Below are positions 1-8,577 of a DNA stretch of 64,000 nt, piece after piece. The notes under the pieces were generated by a model. That model did no database searches and was not told the origin of the DNA. It was given only the letters and a program-made list of their open reading frames with translations. Where the stretch lies: NCBI GenBank assembly GCA_016708125.1, contig JADJGF010000001.1, positions 124,001 to 188,000 on the forward strand. Reading direction: 5' to 3'. A program made the translations under genes and the position numbers. Position 1 is the first letter of the stretch; every line of letters begins with the position of its first letter. Origin of the DNA: Ignavibacteriota bacterium (GTDB lineage: Bacteria; Bacteroidota; Ignavibacteria; Ignavibacteriales; Melioribacteraceae).

Positions 1-104
1 TAAATTATTTCAAAACAAAATCATGCAGAAGAATTTATATTTCAGAATACTTTGGATTTTTTGATCAACCACCTTGCCATAATTGTGATAATTGTATTGA
101 ATAA
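1..104 (+). CDS. recQ: RecQ-like DNA helicase, C-terminal end (partial)
   Basis: Frame 3 is open from the window edge to a TAA at 102-104. The last residues contain CRR, then YFGFFDQPPC, then CHNCDNC. This matches the C-terminal zinc-binding part of RecQ helicases, where four cysteines hold zinc next to a CRR-x-YFG motif. Only about 33 residues are visible, so the assignment rests on this motif alone. It is followed on the same strand by the AlaX-like gene after 48 bp. Confidence 0.7.
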   Translation, partial: NYFKTKSCRRIYISEYFGFFDQPPCHNCDNCIE

Positions 105-152
105 AATTTATGTATAAATTTCAATATCATAAAGTAAAATAGTGAAATTATA

Positions 153-596
153 ATGGCGAAGAATTACAATGAACCAATGCACACAGCTGAACATATTTTA
201 AATCAAACGATGGTGAGAATGTTCAATAAAGGTAGGTCTTTCAGCGCACATCTTGAAAGAAAAAAATCCAAATGCGATTACCACTTTGATAGAAATTTAT
301 CAGATATTGAAATTACAGAAATTGAGGAAAAGGTAAATAATATTATAAAAATGGATTTAGATATAACTGAAGAAATTATTGATTTCGCAGAAGCTGAACA
401 AAAATATAATCTTCAAAAGTTGCCGAATGATGTTACCGAAAAAGTAAGGATAATAAAAGTCGGTGATTACGATGCGTGTCCGTGTATTGGTCAACATGTA
501 AGCAATACAAGTGAAATTGGAAGATTTAAAATTATTTCCACAAGTTTTGAAAATGATATTTTACGTTTAAGATTTAAATTGGAAGAAACAAACTAA
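153..596 (+). CDS. AlaX-like trans-editing protein (SAD domain)
   Basis: This 147-residue protein looks like a free-standing second additional domain of alanyl- or threonyl-tRNA synthetase. Such domains hydrolyse wrongly charged Ser/Gly-tRNA(Ala) or related tRNAs. The zinc/catalytic ligand pattern is visible: H10-TAE-H14 near the N-terminus and C111-IGQ-H115 near the C-terminus. The length fits the short AlaX class. It lies 10 bp upstream of the YCII gene and probably shares a transcript with it. The exact tRNA substrate cannot be told from sequence. Confidence 0.75.
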   Translation: MAKNYNEPMHTAEHILNQTMVRMFNKGRSFSAHLERKKSKCDYHFDRNLSDIEITEIEEKVNNIIKMDLDITEEIIDFAEAEQKYNLQKLPNDVTEKVRIIKVGDYDACPCIGQHVSNTSEIGRFKIISTSFENDILRLRFKLEETN

Positions 597-606
597 AGGA
601 GTTAAA

Positions 607-1077
607 ATGAAAATCATTATAAATATATTTTTTCTCGCAATAATTTTATTTATAAATTCTTTCTCACAATCAAATTCCGAAGAAGTTTTCGACAGCTTAA
701 AAGCAAAGAAATACGGAGCTGATGACTACGGAATGAAAACTTACGTTATGGCATTTTTAAAAAAAGGTCCAAATAGAAATTTAGATTCTGCAAAATCTGC
801 CGAGTTGCAAATGGCTCATTTACAAAATATTTTCAGATTAGCAGACGAAGGAAAATTAGTATTAGCTGGTCCTTTTTTTGGCGATGGCGAAATTAGAGGA
901 ATTTACATTTTTGATGTAACCACAGTTGAAGACGCAAAAAAATTAACCGAAACCGATCCGGCAATTCAACAAGGAAGTTTGGTTATGGAATTAATTCCTT
1001 GGTATGGAAGCGCAGCATTAATGGAAGTAAATCAGATTAGCAAAACTTTAACAAAAAAATCAATCTTAGGAAATTAG
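607..1077 (+). CDS. Exported YCII-domain protein
   Basis: The first ~23 residues form a signal peptide (hydrophobic stretch ending near FSQS). The rest resembles the YCII-related fold, a small ferredoxin-like dimer of unclear enzymatic role: the segment MAFLKKGPNR...HLQNIFRLADEGKLVLAGPFF is typical. An AGGAG Shine-Dalgarno sequence precedes the ATG. The gene sits between the AlaX-like and RlpA-like genes with very short gaps. Family membership is fairly clear, the function is not. Confidence 0.65.
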   Translation: MKIIINIFFLAIILFINSFSQSNSEEVFDSLKAKKYGADDYGMKTYVMAFLKKGPNRNLDSAKSAELQMAHLQNIFRLADEGKLVLAGPFFGDGEIRGIYIFDVTTVEDAKKLTETDPAIQQGSLVMELIPWYGSAALMEVNQISKTLTKKSILGN

Positions 1078-1080
1078 ATA

Positions 1081-1860
1081 ATGAATTATATTTCAAAATT
1101 TTTATTTCTTATAAGATTTCTAAATTATTCAAAATGTCATTCCCGTGAAAACGGGAATCTATTGAATTTTTTCTGGATTCCCACTTGCGTGGGAATGACA
1201 AGCAAGATTAATTCAATATTTCACAAGTTTCTGATTATAATAATTTCACTTTATATAATTTCGTGTTCAAGTTCAAAAGAGTTTTCAGAGTTTAGAGATG
1301 TCGAAGGAATTTTAATTGAAGACGGAATTGCAAGTTGGTATGGAAAAGAATTTCATGGAAAATCTACAGCAAATGGTGAAACTTATGACAAAAATGATTT
1401 CACCGCTGCACACAGAACTTTACCGTTTGGCAGTATAGTTCGAGTTACAAATTCTGAAAATAATAAATCTGTTATTGTAAGAATAAATGACCGTGGACCT
1501 TTTGCAAAAAATAGAATAATTGATTTATCTCAAAAAGCTGCGCAGAAAATTGAAATGATAAGTTCCGGTTCCGCAAAAGTGGAATTAAGATTGCTTAGTA
1601 AAAGCAGCAATTCTAAAATGCCAAATGATTTAAAAGTTCCGAATTATTCTGTGCAAGTTGGTTCATTCAAAAATAAAAATGAAGCATTAAAAGTAAGCTC
1701 AGAAATTGAAAACTCGCGCGTTGAAGAAGCGTTTGTAAATGGTGAAAAATATTTTAGAATTTATGTTGGATTGTTTACAAATAAAGATGAAGCTTCCAAA
1801 TTAAAAGATGAACTAATGAATAATGGAATTGATGGATTTGTTAAACAAATTGAAAATTAA
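1081..1860 (+). CDS. rlpA: RlpA-like lipoprotein (DPBB + SPOR domains)
   Basis: Residues ~80-160 match the RlpA double-psi beta-barrel (SWYGKEFHGKSTANGE, then RINDRGPF and IDLS). Residues ~185-259 form a SPOR domain that binds denuded peptidoglycan (two SVQVGSF/RIYVGLF repeats). RlpA proteins are septal or cell-end lytic transglycosylases or wall-associated lipoproteins. The reading frame begins 38 codons before a better start: M39 (position 1195) gives a lipoprotein signal ending in the lipobox IISC. Codons 18-40 are translated from an inserted palindromic DNA repeat, so the true start is probably ATG 1195. Confidence 0.8.
   Translation: MNYISKFLFLIRFLNYSKCHSRENGNLLNFFWIPTCVGMTSKINSIFHKFLIIIISLYIISCSSSKEFSEFRDVEGILIEDGIASWYGKEFHGKSTANGETYDKNDFTAAHRTLPFGSIVRVTNSENNKSVIVRINDRGPFAKNRIIDLSQKAAQKIEMISSGSAKVELRLLSKSSNSKMPNDLKVPNYSVQVGSFKNKNEALKVSSEIENSRVEEAFVNGEKYFRIYVGLFTNKDEASKLKDELMNNGIDGFVKQIEN
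1135..1200. repeat. Interspersed palindromic repeat (CATTCCCG/CGGGAATG type)
   Basis: Two hairpins, TTCCCGTGAAAACGGGAA and ATTCCCACTTGCGTGGGAAT, are separated by ~17 bp, and the outer ends TGTCATTCCC and GGGAATGACA form an inverted repeat. Repeats of this design are scattered in many bacterial genomes. Here it occupies the 5' end of the rlpA reading frame and produces the CHSRENGNL...CVGMT peptide typical of translated copies. Confidence 0.75.
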
Positions 1861-1861
1861 A

Positions 1862-1889
1862 AAGCCCAAATAAAATTGGGCTTCGCAAA
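1862..1889 (-). terminator. Intrinsic terminator of the nqr-apbE-nqrM transcript
   Basis: An 8-bp stem AAGCCCAA/TTGGGCTT with a 6-nt loop lies between two convergent genes. On the - strand the stem is followed by TTTTAATTTTC, a U-rich tail, so it should end the - strand operon. On the + strand the tail is poor. Confidence 0.7.
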
Positions 1890-1911
1890 ACATAACAAAT
1901 CTATAAAATTA

Positions 1912-2130
1912 TCATTTAACTTTCAATTCGCCGGATTTAATTTTCTCATAGTTATCAACAAATTCACTTTTCGATGAATAACATGAATGTTGACTTCCGC
2001 CCGAATCACAATGTCCGCCGCCGCAGCAGCCGGCATTTTCTCTTTTCTTATATTTACTAAAATGCAGCCCAATTGCAAAAATTAAAATTGCTAAACTAAA
2101 AAATCCGACCATAGCTAAAATTTGATACAT
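1912..2130 (-). CDS. nqrM: NqrM-like Cys-rich membrane maturation factor
   Basis: The 72-residue protein has one N-terminal membrane segment (residues ~5-25), a basic KYKKRE stretch, then a Cys cluster (CCGGGHCDSGG...HSC). Known NqrM (DUF539) has a single TM helix and conserved cysteines and is needed to mature Na+-NQR. Position directly after apbE and downstream of nqrF fits that role, and its start overlaps the apbE stop. The Cys spacing differs from the Vibrio protein, so the call rests largely on context. Confidence 0.6.
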   Translation of the reverse strand: MYQILAMVGFFSLAILIFAIGLHFSKYKKRENAGCCGGGHCDSGGSQHSCYSSKSEFVDNYEKIKSGELKVK

Positions 2131-3191
2131 TATAAATTTTCCTTTCTAATAAATTCCTCAAATTGAGGAGTCATTTTTTCAATAAACTTATCATTTTCTC
2201 TTACAATCATAAAAACCGGAAGTTTCATTTTCAATGCAAATTCATATCCGGTTTCCGGACCTAAAACATCAATTGCGGTTGCATAAGCATCAGCGTTTTC
2301 ACAATTTTGATGAATTACGGTTACACTTGCTAATTTATGAGTAATTGGTTTTCCGGTTTTAGGATCAATTGTATGAGAATATCTAATTCCGTTTTCTTCA
2401 AAATAATTAAAATAATCTCCGGAAGTTGCAACTGAATAATTTGAAATTTCTAAAACTTTTTGCAATCCATTTGAAGCCGGTGAAGATATTCCAATTTTCC
2501 AATTTTCATTATTTTTATTTTTACCTTTTGTTCTTACTTCTCCGCCAATTTCTATCATGTATTCATTTAATCCAATGCTTTCCAAAAATAATCCAACTTT
2601 ATCAACACCAAATCCCTTTGCAATTGCGGATAAATCACAATAAATCTCTGGTATATTTTTCTTTATTTTCTTTCCAGAAAAATCTATTTCAATATTTTTA
2701 ATTCCAACTTGTTTAAGTGTTTCATCAATTTTTTGCTGATTAGGAATTATACTATCTTTTTTTATGGGACCAAATCCCCAAAGGTTTACAAGCGGTCCAA
2801 CCGTAATATCAAAACTGCCGTTACTTTCTTCAGAAATTCTTTTGGAAGTATTTATTACTTGAGTTAAATCATTGGAAATAGTAATCCAATCAGTTGAAGT
2901 TGATTGATTAAAAAGTGATAATTCAGAAGTAGGAATATAAGTTGACATTTTATTATTAACATCAACTAAAACGCTGTCAATTTTTTTATCAAGCCTAATT
3001 AATTTTTTAGAATTTTCCGGCTCAATAACTTTTAGAGAATAAGTTGTTCCCATTGTAGTTCCGGCAAGAGAATAAATATCTCTTTGAATAGGAGAACTGC
3101 ATCCAACAAATATTAGCGAAAATAATATAATTGCGGAAAAGCTTAACTTAATAAAATTTTTACTGATTTTTATTCCATTTCCAATTTTCAT
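2130..3191 (-). CDS. apbE: ApbE-type FAD:protein FMN transferase (lipoprotein)
   Basis: The N-terminus is a lipoprotein signal with lipobox FVGC near residue 31. Family motifs are visible: GTTMGTTYSLKV, the AIAKGFGVDKV helix, IEIGGEVRTKG, YSHTIDPKTGKP, and the C-terminal metal-site DAYATAIDVLG. ApbE moves FMN from FAD onto a Thr in S/T-x-A-T motifs of NqrB and NqrC, both encoded in the operon upstream. Its first 32 bp overlap the end of the CBS gene, suggesting translational coupling. Length (353 aa) is normal. Confidence 0.9.
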   Translation of the reverse strand: MKIGNGIKISKNFIKLSFSAIILFSLIFVGCSSPIQRDIYSLAGTTMGTTYSLKVIEPENSKKLIRLDKKIDSVLVDVNNKMSTYIPTSELSLFNQSTSTDWITISNDLTQVINTSKRISEESNGSFDITVGPLVNLWGFGPIKKDSIIPNQQKIDETLKQVGIKNIEIDFSGKKIKKNIPEIYCDLSAIAKGFGVDKVGLFLESIGLNEYMIEIGGEVRTKGKNKNNENWKIGISSPASNGLQKVLEISNYSVATSGDYFNYFEENGIRYSHTIDPKTGKPITHKLASVTVIHQNCENADAYATAIDVLGPETGYEFALKMKLPVFMIVRENDKFIEKMTPQFEEFIRKENL

Positions 3192-3624
3192 AATAATCCC
3201 AATCAGCCATTTTATTAAGTTCTTCTAAGTCTTTAGATTTTTGAATTAAATTTGCCCGAGTTAAATCTCCGGCAGAAAGTAATCCAATAAATTTTCCATC
3301 CTTCTCAATCAGCAAATGTCTTAAACGCATTCCAAGACATTTATCCATTAATTGATATAATGATTCTGTGTGTGAAGCAAATATTAAATTTGTTGACATT
3401 ACGTCTTTGATTTTAGTTGTTTTGGAGTAAAACCCTTCTGTAATAACATTTTTCATTAAATCTCTTTCGGTCCAAATACCTTTAATTTCATCGCCGTCTT
3501 TTATAAGAATTGCACCAATTCTATTTTCAATCATATAGTGTAACGCTTCAGCAACAGTCGAGTCAATATTTACCGAAATTAATTTTCCCCCTTTATTTGC
3601 TAATATTTCACCGGCTGTAATCAT
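3160..3624 (-). CDS. CBS-pair protein
   Basis: Two CBS motifs fill this 154-residue soluble protein (VAEALHYMIENRIGAILIKDGDEIKGIWTERDL and a second after MSTNLIFA...IGLLSAGDLTR). CBS pairs bind adenosine nucleotides and act as sensors. A Shine-Dalgarno AAAGGAG precedes the ATG. Its place between nqr genes and apbE suggests co-expression, but no specific partner can be read from the sequence. Confidence 0.8.
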   Translation of the reverse strand: MITAGEILANKGGKLISVNIDSTVAEALHYMIENRIGAILIKDGDEIKGIWTERDLMKNVITEGFYSKTTKIKDVMSTNLIFASHTESLYQLMDKCLGMRLRHLLIEKDGKFIGLLSAGDLTRANLIQKSKDLEELNKMADWDYYENWKWNKNQ

Positions 3625-3678
3625 ATTTTACTCCTTTCTAAATTATAAATAGAATTCAAAAATAATTTTGTAAAATTA

Positions 3679-4071
3679 TTATTTGATAAGTCTTATCGTT
3701 AACGGATATCTGTACGCTTTTCCATCATAAGAATTAATGGATGCAATAATAACAAAGATAAGAACAAAAATAGCTAAAGCAATCAAAATCGGAATTCCAA
3801 TTAGCAGAAAAACTAAAATAATTGAAATGAAGGCATAAATTGTTACACTAATTTGGAAATTCAGCGCTTCTTTCCCTTGATCATTTATAAATGCGGATTC
3901 ATCTTTTTTAAGAATCCAGATTAACAAAGGAGCAATAACATTACCAAAAGGAATTACAAAACCAACAACTGCACTTAAATGAGCAATCATCGCCCACATT
4001 CTTTCATCTTTTGTGTAACCAGAATTTTGAGGAAGATCTTGATTTAACCCAGAATTACTGTAATTATCCAT
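3679..4071 (-). CDS. DUF4870 membrane protein
   Basis: The first ~25 residues are polar and rich in Asn/Gln, followed by ERMWAMIAHLSAVVGFVIPFGNVIAPLLIWILKK, the hallmark of the DUF4870 (Tic20-like) family, and two or three further membrane helices. The GKEALNFQISVTIY segment is also typical. Function is unknown. It follows nqrF with a short gap. Confidence 0.75.
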   Translation of the reverse strand: MDNYSNSGLNQDLPQNSGYTKDERMWAMIAHLSAVVGFVIPFGNVIAPLLIWILKKDESAFINDQGKEALNFQISVTIYAFISIILVFLLIGIPILIALAIFVLIFVIIASINSYDGKAYRYPLTIRLIK

Positions 4072-4109
4072 TTGACCCCCTAAAGTTTAATTTGAATTAG
4101 ATATATGTT

Positions 4110-5345
4110 TTAACCGCCAAAATCGTCAAGCATAATATTATCTCTTTCAACACCAAGATTTTCCAACATTTGAATAACGGCATTATTCATCATTGGTGGA
4201 CCGCACATATAATATTCACAATCTTCCGGTGCCGGATGATTTTTGAGATAATTTTCAAATAAAACTTGGTGAATAAATCCGGTGTAACCTTTCCAATTAT
4301 CTTCAGGCAATGGTTCTGATAAAGCTAAATGCCATTTAAAGTTTGGATGTTCAGCCGCAAGTTTATCAAATTCTTCATTATAGAATGCTTCCCGCATACT
4401 TCGTGCACCGTACCAGAAAGACATTTTTCTATTTGTATTAATTCTTTTTAGCTGATCAAAAATATGTGAACGCATTGGCGCCATTCCCGCACCGCCGCCT
4501 ATAAAAACCATTTCTGCATTTGTGTCTTTTGCAAAGAACTCGCCATATGGACCAGAAATTGTAACTTTATCACCGGGCTTCAAATTAAAAATGAACGATG
4601 ACATTTGTCCAGGTGGTACATCCGGCATTCTCGGAGGTGGAGAAGCAATACGAACATTAAGCATAATTAAACCTTTTTCCTCTGGATAATTAGCCATAGA
4701 GTAAGCTCTTAAAACCGGTTCGTTAACTTTTGAAACAAATCTCCACATATTAAATTTATCCCAATCGCCGCGGTATTCTTCTTCAATAATAAAATCAGAA
4801 TAATTTACAACGTGAGCAGGAGCTTCAATTTGAATATATCCGCCAGCTCTAAAATCTACACTTTCCCCTTCCGGCAACTGAAGTTTTAATTCTTTTATAA
4901 AAGTTGCAACGTTAACATTTGAGATAACCGTGCAATTCCATTTTTTAATTTCAAAAACTTCTTCCGGAACATGGATTTTCAAATTACTTTTTACCGGAAC
5001 TTGGCATGATAATCTGTAATGATCTCTAATTTGCTTTCTGTTTAATTTAGAAGTTTCTGTTGGTAGAACATCGCCGCCGCCTTCAAGAACAACGCATTTA
5101 CATTCTCCGCAAGTACCGCCGCCGCCGCATGCAGAAGGCAAAAAAACATGATTTGATGCCAAAACATTTAATAATTTTCCGCCAATAGGAACAGTTAGTG
5201 AATGTTCTTTGCTATCATTAATATTGATATTTACTGTACCGCTTGCAACCAATATTGATTTTGCATATAAAATTAAAACAACTAAAAGTAAGACTATAAG
5301 CGTAAACATAAATACGCCTAATAGAACTAAATTTAATCCAGTCAT
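4110..5345 (-). CDS. nqrF: Na+-NQR subunit F (NADH dehydrogenase, 2Fe-2S/FAD)
   Basis: NqrF takes electrons from NADH and passes them through FAD to a 2Fe-2S centre. One N-terminal membrane helix (~5-27) anchors it. The ferredoxin-like domain has Cys73, Cys79, Cys82 and Cys114. The flavin part carries RAYSMANYP, and the nucleotide part carries FIGGGAGMAPMRSH and YYMCGPPMM. Length of 411 aa is normal. It is the last nqr gene, 11 bp after nqrE. Confidence 0.95.
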   Translation of the reverse strand: MTGLNLVLLGVFMFTLIVLLLVVLILYAKSILVASGTVNININDSKEHSLTVPIGGKLLNVLASNHVFLPSACGGGGTCGECKCVVLEGGGDVLPTETSKLNRKQIRDHYRLSCQVPVKSNLKIHVPEEVFEIKKWNCTVISNVNVATFIKELKLQLPEGESVDFRAGGYIQIEAPAHVVNYSDFIIEEEYRGDWDKFNMWRFVSKVNEPVLRAYSMANYPEEKGLIMLNVRIASPPPRMPDVPPGQMSSFIFNLKPGDKVTISGPYGEFFAKDTNAEMVFIGGGAGMAPMRSHIFDQLKRINTNRKMSFWYGARSMREAFYNEEFDKLAAEHPNFKWHLALSEPLPEDNWKGYTGFIHQVLFENYLKNHPAPEDCEYYMCGPPMMNNAVIQMLENLGVERDNIMLDDFGG

Positions 5346-5356
5346 TTAAAAAACCT

Positions 5357-5968
5357 CTATAATTGAATTCCAGAAAATAACATAAAAGCTATTGCCATTA
5401 AACCCGCAGTAATAAATGTAATTCCCAATCCGCGTAACCCTTTAGGAACATTGCTATATTTCATTTTTTCTCTTATGCCCGCTAAAGCAACAATTGCTAA
5501 AGCCCAGCCAGTACCTGAACCAACTCCGTAAACAACACTTTCGGGAAAAGTATAATTTCTTTCAACCATAAATAATGAACCTGCAAGAATTACACAGTTA
5601 ACGGTAATTAAAGGTAGAAATATCCCAAGTGAATTATAGAGAGATGGAACATATTTATCTAAAGTCATTTCCAATATTTGAACAATTGCGGCAATAACAC
5701 CAATGTAAGTAATCAATCCAAGAAAAGTTAGATCAACACTTTCCAATCCAGCCCAACTTAAAGCACCTTCCTTTAAAACATTTTGATAAAGAAAATTATT
5801 TGCCGGAACAGTAATTGCTTGAACTCCAACAACTGCAATACCCAAACCAATTGCAGTTTCAACTTTTTTAGAAACGGCGAGAAAAGTACACATTCCTAAG
5901 AAAAAGGCTAACGCCATATTTTCTATAAAAACGGATTTTATAAATAAACTCAAATAATGTTCAACCAT
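5357..5968 (-). CDS. nqrE: Na+-NQR subunit E
   Basis: An integral membrane protein of ~6 helices, homologous to NqrD. Cys27 (LGMCTFLAVSKKVETA) and Cys125 (ITVNCVILAG) correspond to the cysteines that, with two from NqrD, hold the intramembrane iron-sulfur centre. It lies 3 bp after nqrD. Confidence 0.95.
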   Translation of the reverse strand: MVEHYLSLFIKSVFIENMALAFFLGMCTFLAVSKKVETAIGLGIAVVGVQAITVPANNFLYQNVLKEGALSWAGLESVDLTFLGLITYIGVIAAIVQILEMTLDKYVPSLYNSLGIFLPLITVNCVILAGSLFMVERNYTFPESVVYGVGSGTGWALAIVALAGIREKMKYSNVPKGLRGLGITFITAGLMAIAFMLFSGIQL

Positions 5969-5971
5969 AAA

Positions 5972-6592
5972 TTAACTCTCCTCAACTTGATCTGGTTTCC
6001 AAGTTCTTATTGCCCAAATAATTAATCCGATAAGAAAAAAAGCGCTTGGGGATAATAAAAACAATCCGTTTGGAACGTACCAGCCGCCTTCAGTATTTAA
6101 AGTAAATATTGTAAATCCTAATAATTTTCCCGAGCCAATTAATTCTCTAACAAATCCAACAGCTAAAAGAACGAACGAGTAACCCAATCCATTTCCAATT
6201 CCATCAAGAAAACTTGCAACTGGTGGATTCTGCAATGCGTAAGCTTCCGCTCTACCCATTAAAATACAATTTGTAATAATCAATCCAACATAAACGGAAA
6301 GTTGTTTGCTAACATCATATGCAAAAGCTTTAATTAACTGATCAGCAACAATTACTAATGAAGCAATAATCGTCATTTCAACAATAATTCTGATACTGCT
6401 TGGAATATGTTTTCTTATTAAGCTGACTGAAAAATTTGAAAAAGCAGTAACAAGTGTAACGGCTAAAGACATTACAATTGCCGTTTCCAATTTTGAAGTA
6501 ACTGCTAATGCTGAACAAATTCCAAGAACTTGAAGCGCAATTGGATTGTTTTTAAATATTGGGTCGAGAAGAATTTCTTTGTATTTAGTCAT
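5972..6592 (-). CDS. nqrD: Na+-NQR subunit D
   Basis: A six-helix membrane protein with Cys26 (LGICSALAVTSKLETA) and Cys109 (LIITNCILMGRAE), the pair that shares the intramembrane iron centre with NqrE. NFSVSLIRKHIPSSIRIIVEM is typical of NqrD. The stop of nqrC and start of nqrD are 1 bp apart. Confidence 0.95.
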   Translation of the reverse strand: MTKYKEILLDPIFKNNPIALQVLGICSALAVTSKLETAIVMSLAVTLVTAFSNFSVSLIRKHIPSSIRIIVEMTIIASLVIVADQLIKAFAYDVSKQLSVYVGLIITNCILMGRAEAYALQNPPVASFLDGIGNGLGYSFVLLAVGFVRELIGSGKLLGFTIFTLNTEGGWYVPNGLFLLSPSAFFLIGLIIWAIRTWKPDQVEES

Positions 6593-6593
6593 G

Positions 6594-7385
6594 TTAAATA
6601 TCCTTCCTTAAATTTTCCAAAAATTTAGCATAACCATCATTTCCCATCCAGTATTTAATTGTATTATCAACACCTCTTGTAGTTAAAGTTGCGCCGGAAA
6701 GTCCATCAATTTGGCTATTTTTATTTGAATCATTTGGATCAACTTTTCCTTTTAATATTTCCAAAATTTGTGAGCCATTTTGGTCAAATAATTGTTTGCC
6801 TTTCCAACTTGCTTTCCAACTTTGATTATCAATTTCGCCGCCTAATCCGGGAGTTTCACCGTGTTCATAAAACGTAATTCCCTCAACGGTTTTCAGATCT
6901 TTGTTAAGCGCAAGAAATCCATACATAGTTGACCACAACCCCTTTCCAAATATCGGCAGAATATATTTTTCAATTACTTGATTTTCATTAACAACCTCAT
7001 AACCAAGCATGAAATTTGGTCTTTTTTTAATGTTTCCCAAATCTTTATCCGGCAAAATATCAGTTCCAAATTTTTTACTTTCACTTAAAGTTTTAATATT
7101 AAAAACATCTGGATTTAGCTCAGGTGAATATTGTGATTTATCAATTACAGAACCATTCTCCAAATCTATTATAATTGAAACTATTTTATCTTTGAATACT
7201 TCTTCGGCATTTTTTTCATTGAACGATAAATTCCCAGCTTGAAGAATATTTTTCATTTTATCAAGCTTTTTGTTTTGCTTCTGAATTGAATCCAACGCAA
7301 CTGTAGCCGAGGAAACAAATACCGAACAAGCTAGACAAACACCTAATGCAACGCCAATTGTTTTTTTTGTACTATCGGATGACAT
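6594..7385 (-). CDS. nqrC: Na+-NQR subunit C (FMN-binding)
   Basis: NqrC carries a covalent FMN on the Thr of an SGAT motif, seen here as S230-G-A-T233 (QIDGLSGATLTTRGVD). One N-terminal TM helix precedes a periplasmic domain. The open frame runs back to 7445, but ATG 7385 is chosen because an AGGAGG lies 10 nt before it and the protein then begins MSSDSTKKTIGV like its homologues. It overlaps the nqrB end by 14 nt. Confidence 0.93.
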   Translation of the reverse strand: MSSDSTKKTIGVALGVCLACSVFVSSATVALDSIQKQNKKLDKMKNILQAGNLSFNEKNAEEVFKDKIVSIIIDLENGSVIDKSQYSPELNPDVFNIKTLSESKKFGTDILPDKDLGNIKKRPNFMLGYEVVNENQVIEKYILPIFGKGLWSTMYGFLALNKDLKTVEGITFYEHGETPGLGGEIDNQSWKASWKGKQLFDQNGSQILEILKGKVDPNDSNKNSQIDGLSGATLTTRGVDNTIKYWMGNDGYAKFLENLRKDI

Positions 7386-8577
7386 TTCTTGCAATCCTCC
7401 TTTTAATATTTGCATTGATAAATATTTTATCAATGGTCGGAGCAAACATGTTCATAAATAAAATAGAAAGCATCATTCCTTCCGGAAAAGCCGGATTTAC
7501 AACTCTGACCAAAACAACTAAAACACCAATTAAAAGTCCGTAAACAATTTTTCCGTTTTCAGTCATTGCCGCACTTACCGGATCTGTTGCCATAAAAACT
7601 GTTCCAAATGCAAATCCGCCTAAGACCAAATGCCAATATGGAGAAACTCCAAACATTGGATTTGTTGAGCTTCCAATCAAATTAAATATTGATGACATTA
7701 TTACCATTCCCAAAACTACATTTAGCATAATTCTCCAAGAACCTATTCCGGTTGCAATTAAAATTACTGCTCCAATTAAACAAGCTAAGGTTGATGTTTC
7801 GCCCATTGAGCCGGGAATTAAACCAACGAAAGAATCCCACCAACTAACAGAAATCTGCATTGTTGCATCTTTTAATTCTGCTAAAGGAGTTGCTCTGCTT
7901 AAACCATCAACAGCAACCCAAACTTTATCACCGGAAATTTCTGCGGGATACGCAAAAAATAAAAATGCGCGTGCGGTTAATGCTGGATTCAAAACATTCA
8001 TTCCAACGCCGCCAAAAACTTCTTTTCCAATTACAACTCCAAATGAAATTCCAAGTGCAACTTGCCAATATGGAATATCCGGAGGAAGTATTAATGGAAA
8101 CAATAAACTAGTAACTAAAAATCCTTCTGCAATTTCATGTTTTCTTACTGAAGCAAAAATAGCTTCCCAAGTTCCGCCGACTGCAAGCGTAATTATATAA
8201 ACCGGAAAGAAATATAAAGCTCCGTGAATTATATTTGCAAAAATACTATTCGGATTAAAACCAACACCAAGTACATTTAGAACAAATTGCTGCCAGTTTG
8301 TCATTTCAAAATTAGTGAGTTTTGAAATTGCTAAATTTGCTTGATAACCGGTATTGTATAAAGCCATAATTACAACGGGAATTAAAGCAAAAACCACCGT
8401 TACCATCATTCTTTTTAAATCAAGTGCATCTCTAACATGAGAGCCTTGTTTAGTTCTTGTAAGCGGAGTAAACAAAAAAGTATCGCCGGCTTCATAAAGC
8501 GGAAATAGCTTTTCTAACTTTCCCCCTTTGTGAAAATGCTTTTCAGAACTATCTAAAATTTTTCTAAGAAATTTCAC
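7372..8577 (-). CDS. nqrB: Na+-NQR subunit B (FMN/riboflavin membrane subunit)
   Basis: A polytopic membrane protein of ~10 helices, 401 aa. The flavinylation site is D224-G-L-S227-R-A-T230, so the usual Gly of SGAT is Arg here. The ApbE recognition core (D-x-x-S-x-A-T) is still intact. HVRDALDLKRMM near the N-terminus and GGVGMNVLNPALTARAF are typical. The start overlaps the nqrA stop by one base. Confidence 0.95.
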   Translation of the reverse strand: MKFLRKILDSSEKHFHKGGKLEKLFPLYEAGDTFLFTPLTRTKQGSHVRDALDLKRMMVTVVFALIPVVIMALYNTGYQANLAISKLTNFEMTNWQQFVLNVLGVGFNPNSIFANIIHGALYFFPVYIITLAVGGTWEAIFASVRKHEIAEGFLVTSLLFPLILPPDIPYWQVALGISFGVVIGKEVFGGVGMNVLNPALTARAFLFFAYPAEISGDKVWVAVDGLSRATPLAELKDATMQISVSWWDSFVGLIPGSMGETSTLACLIGAVILIATGIGSWRIMLNVVLGMVIMSSIFNLIGSSTNPMFGVSPYWHLVLGGFAFGTVFMATDPVSAAMTENGKIVYGLLIGVLVVLVRVVNPAFPEGMMLSILFMNMFAPTIDKIFINANIKRRIARNVIR

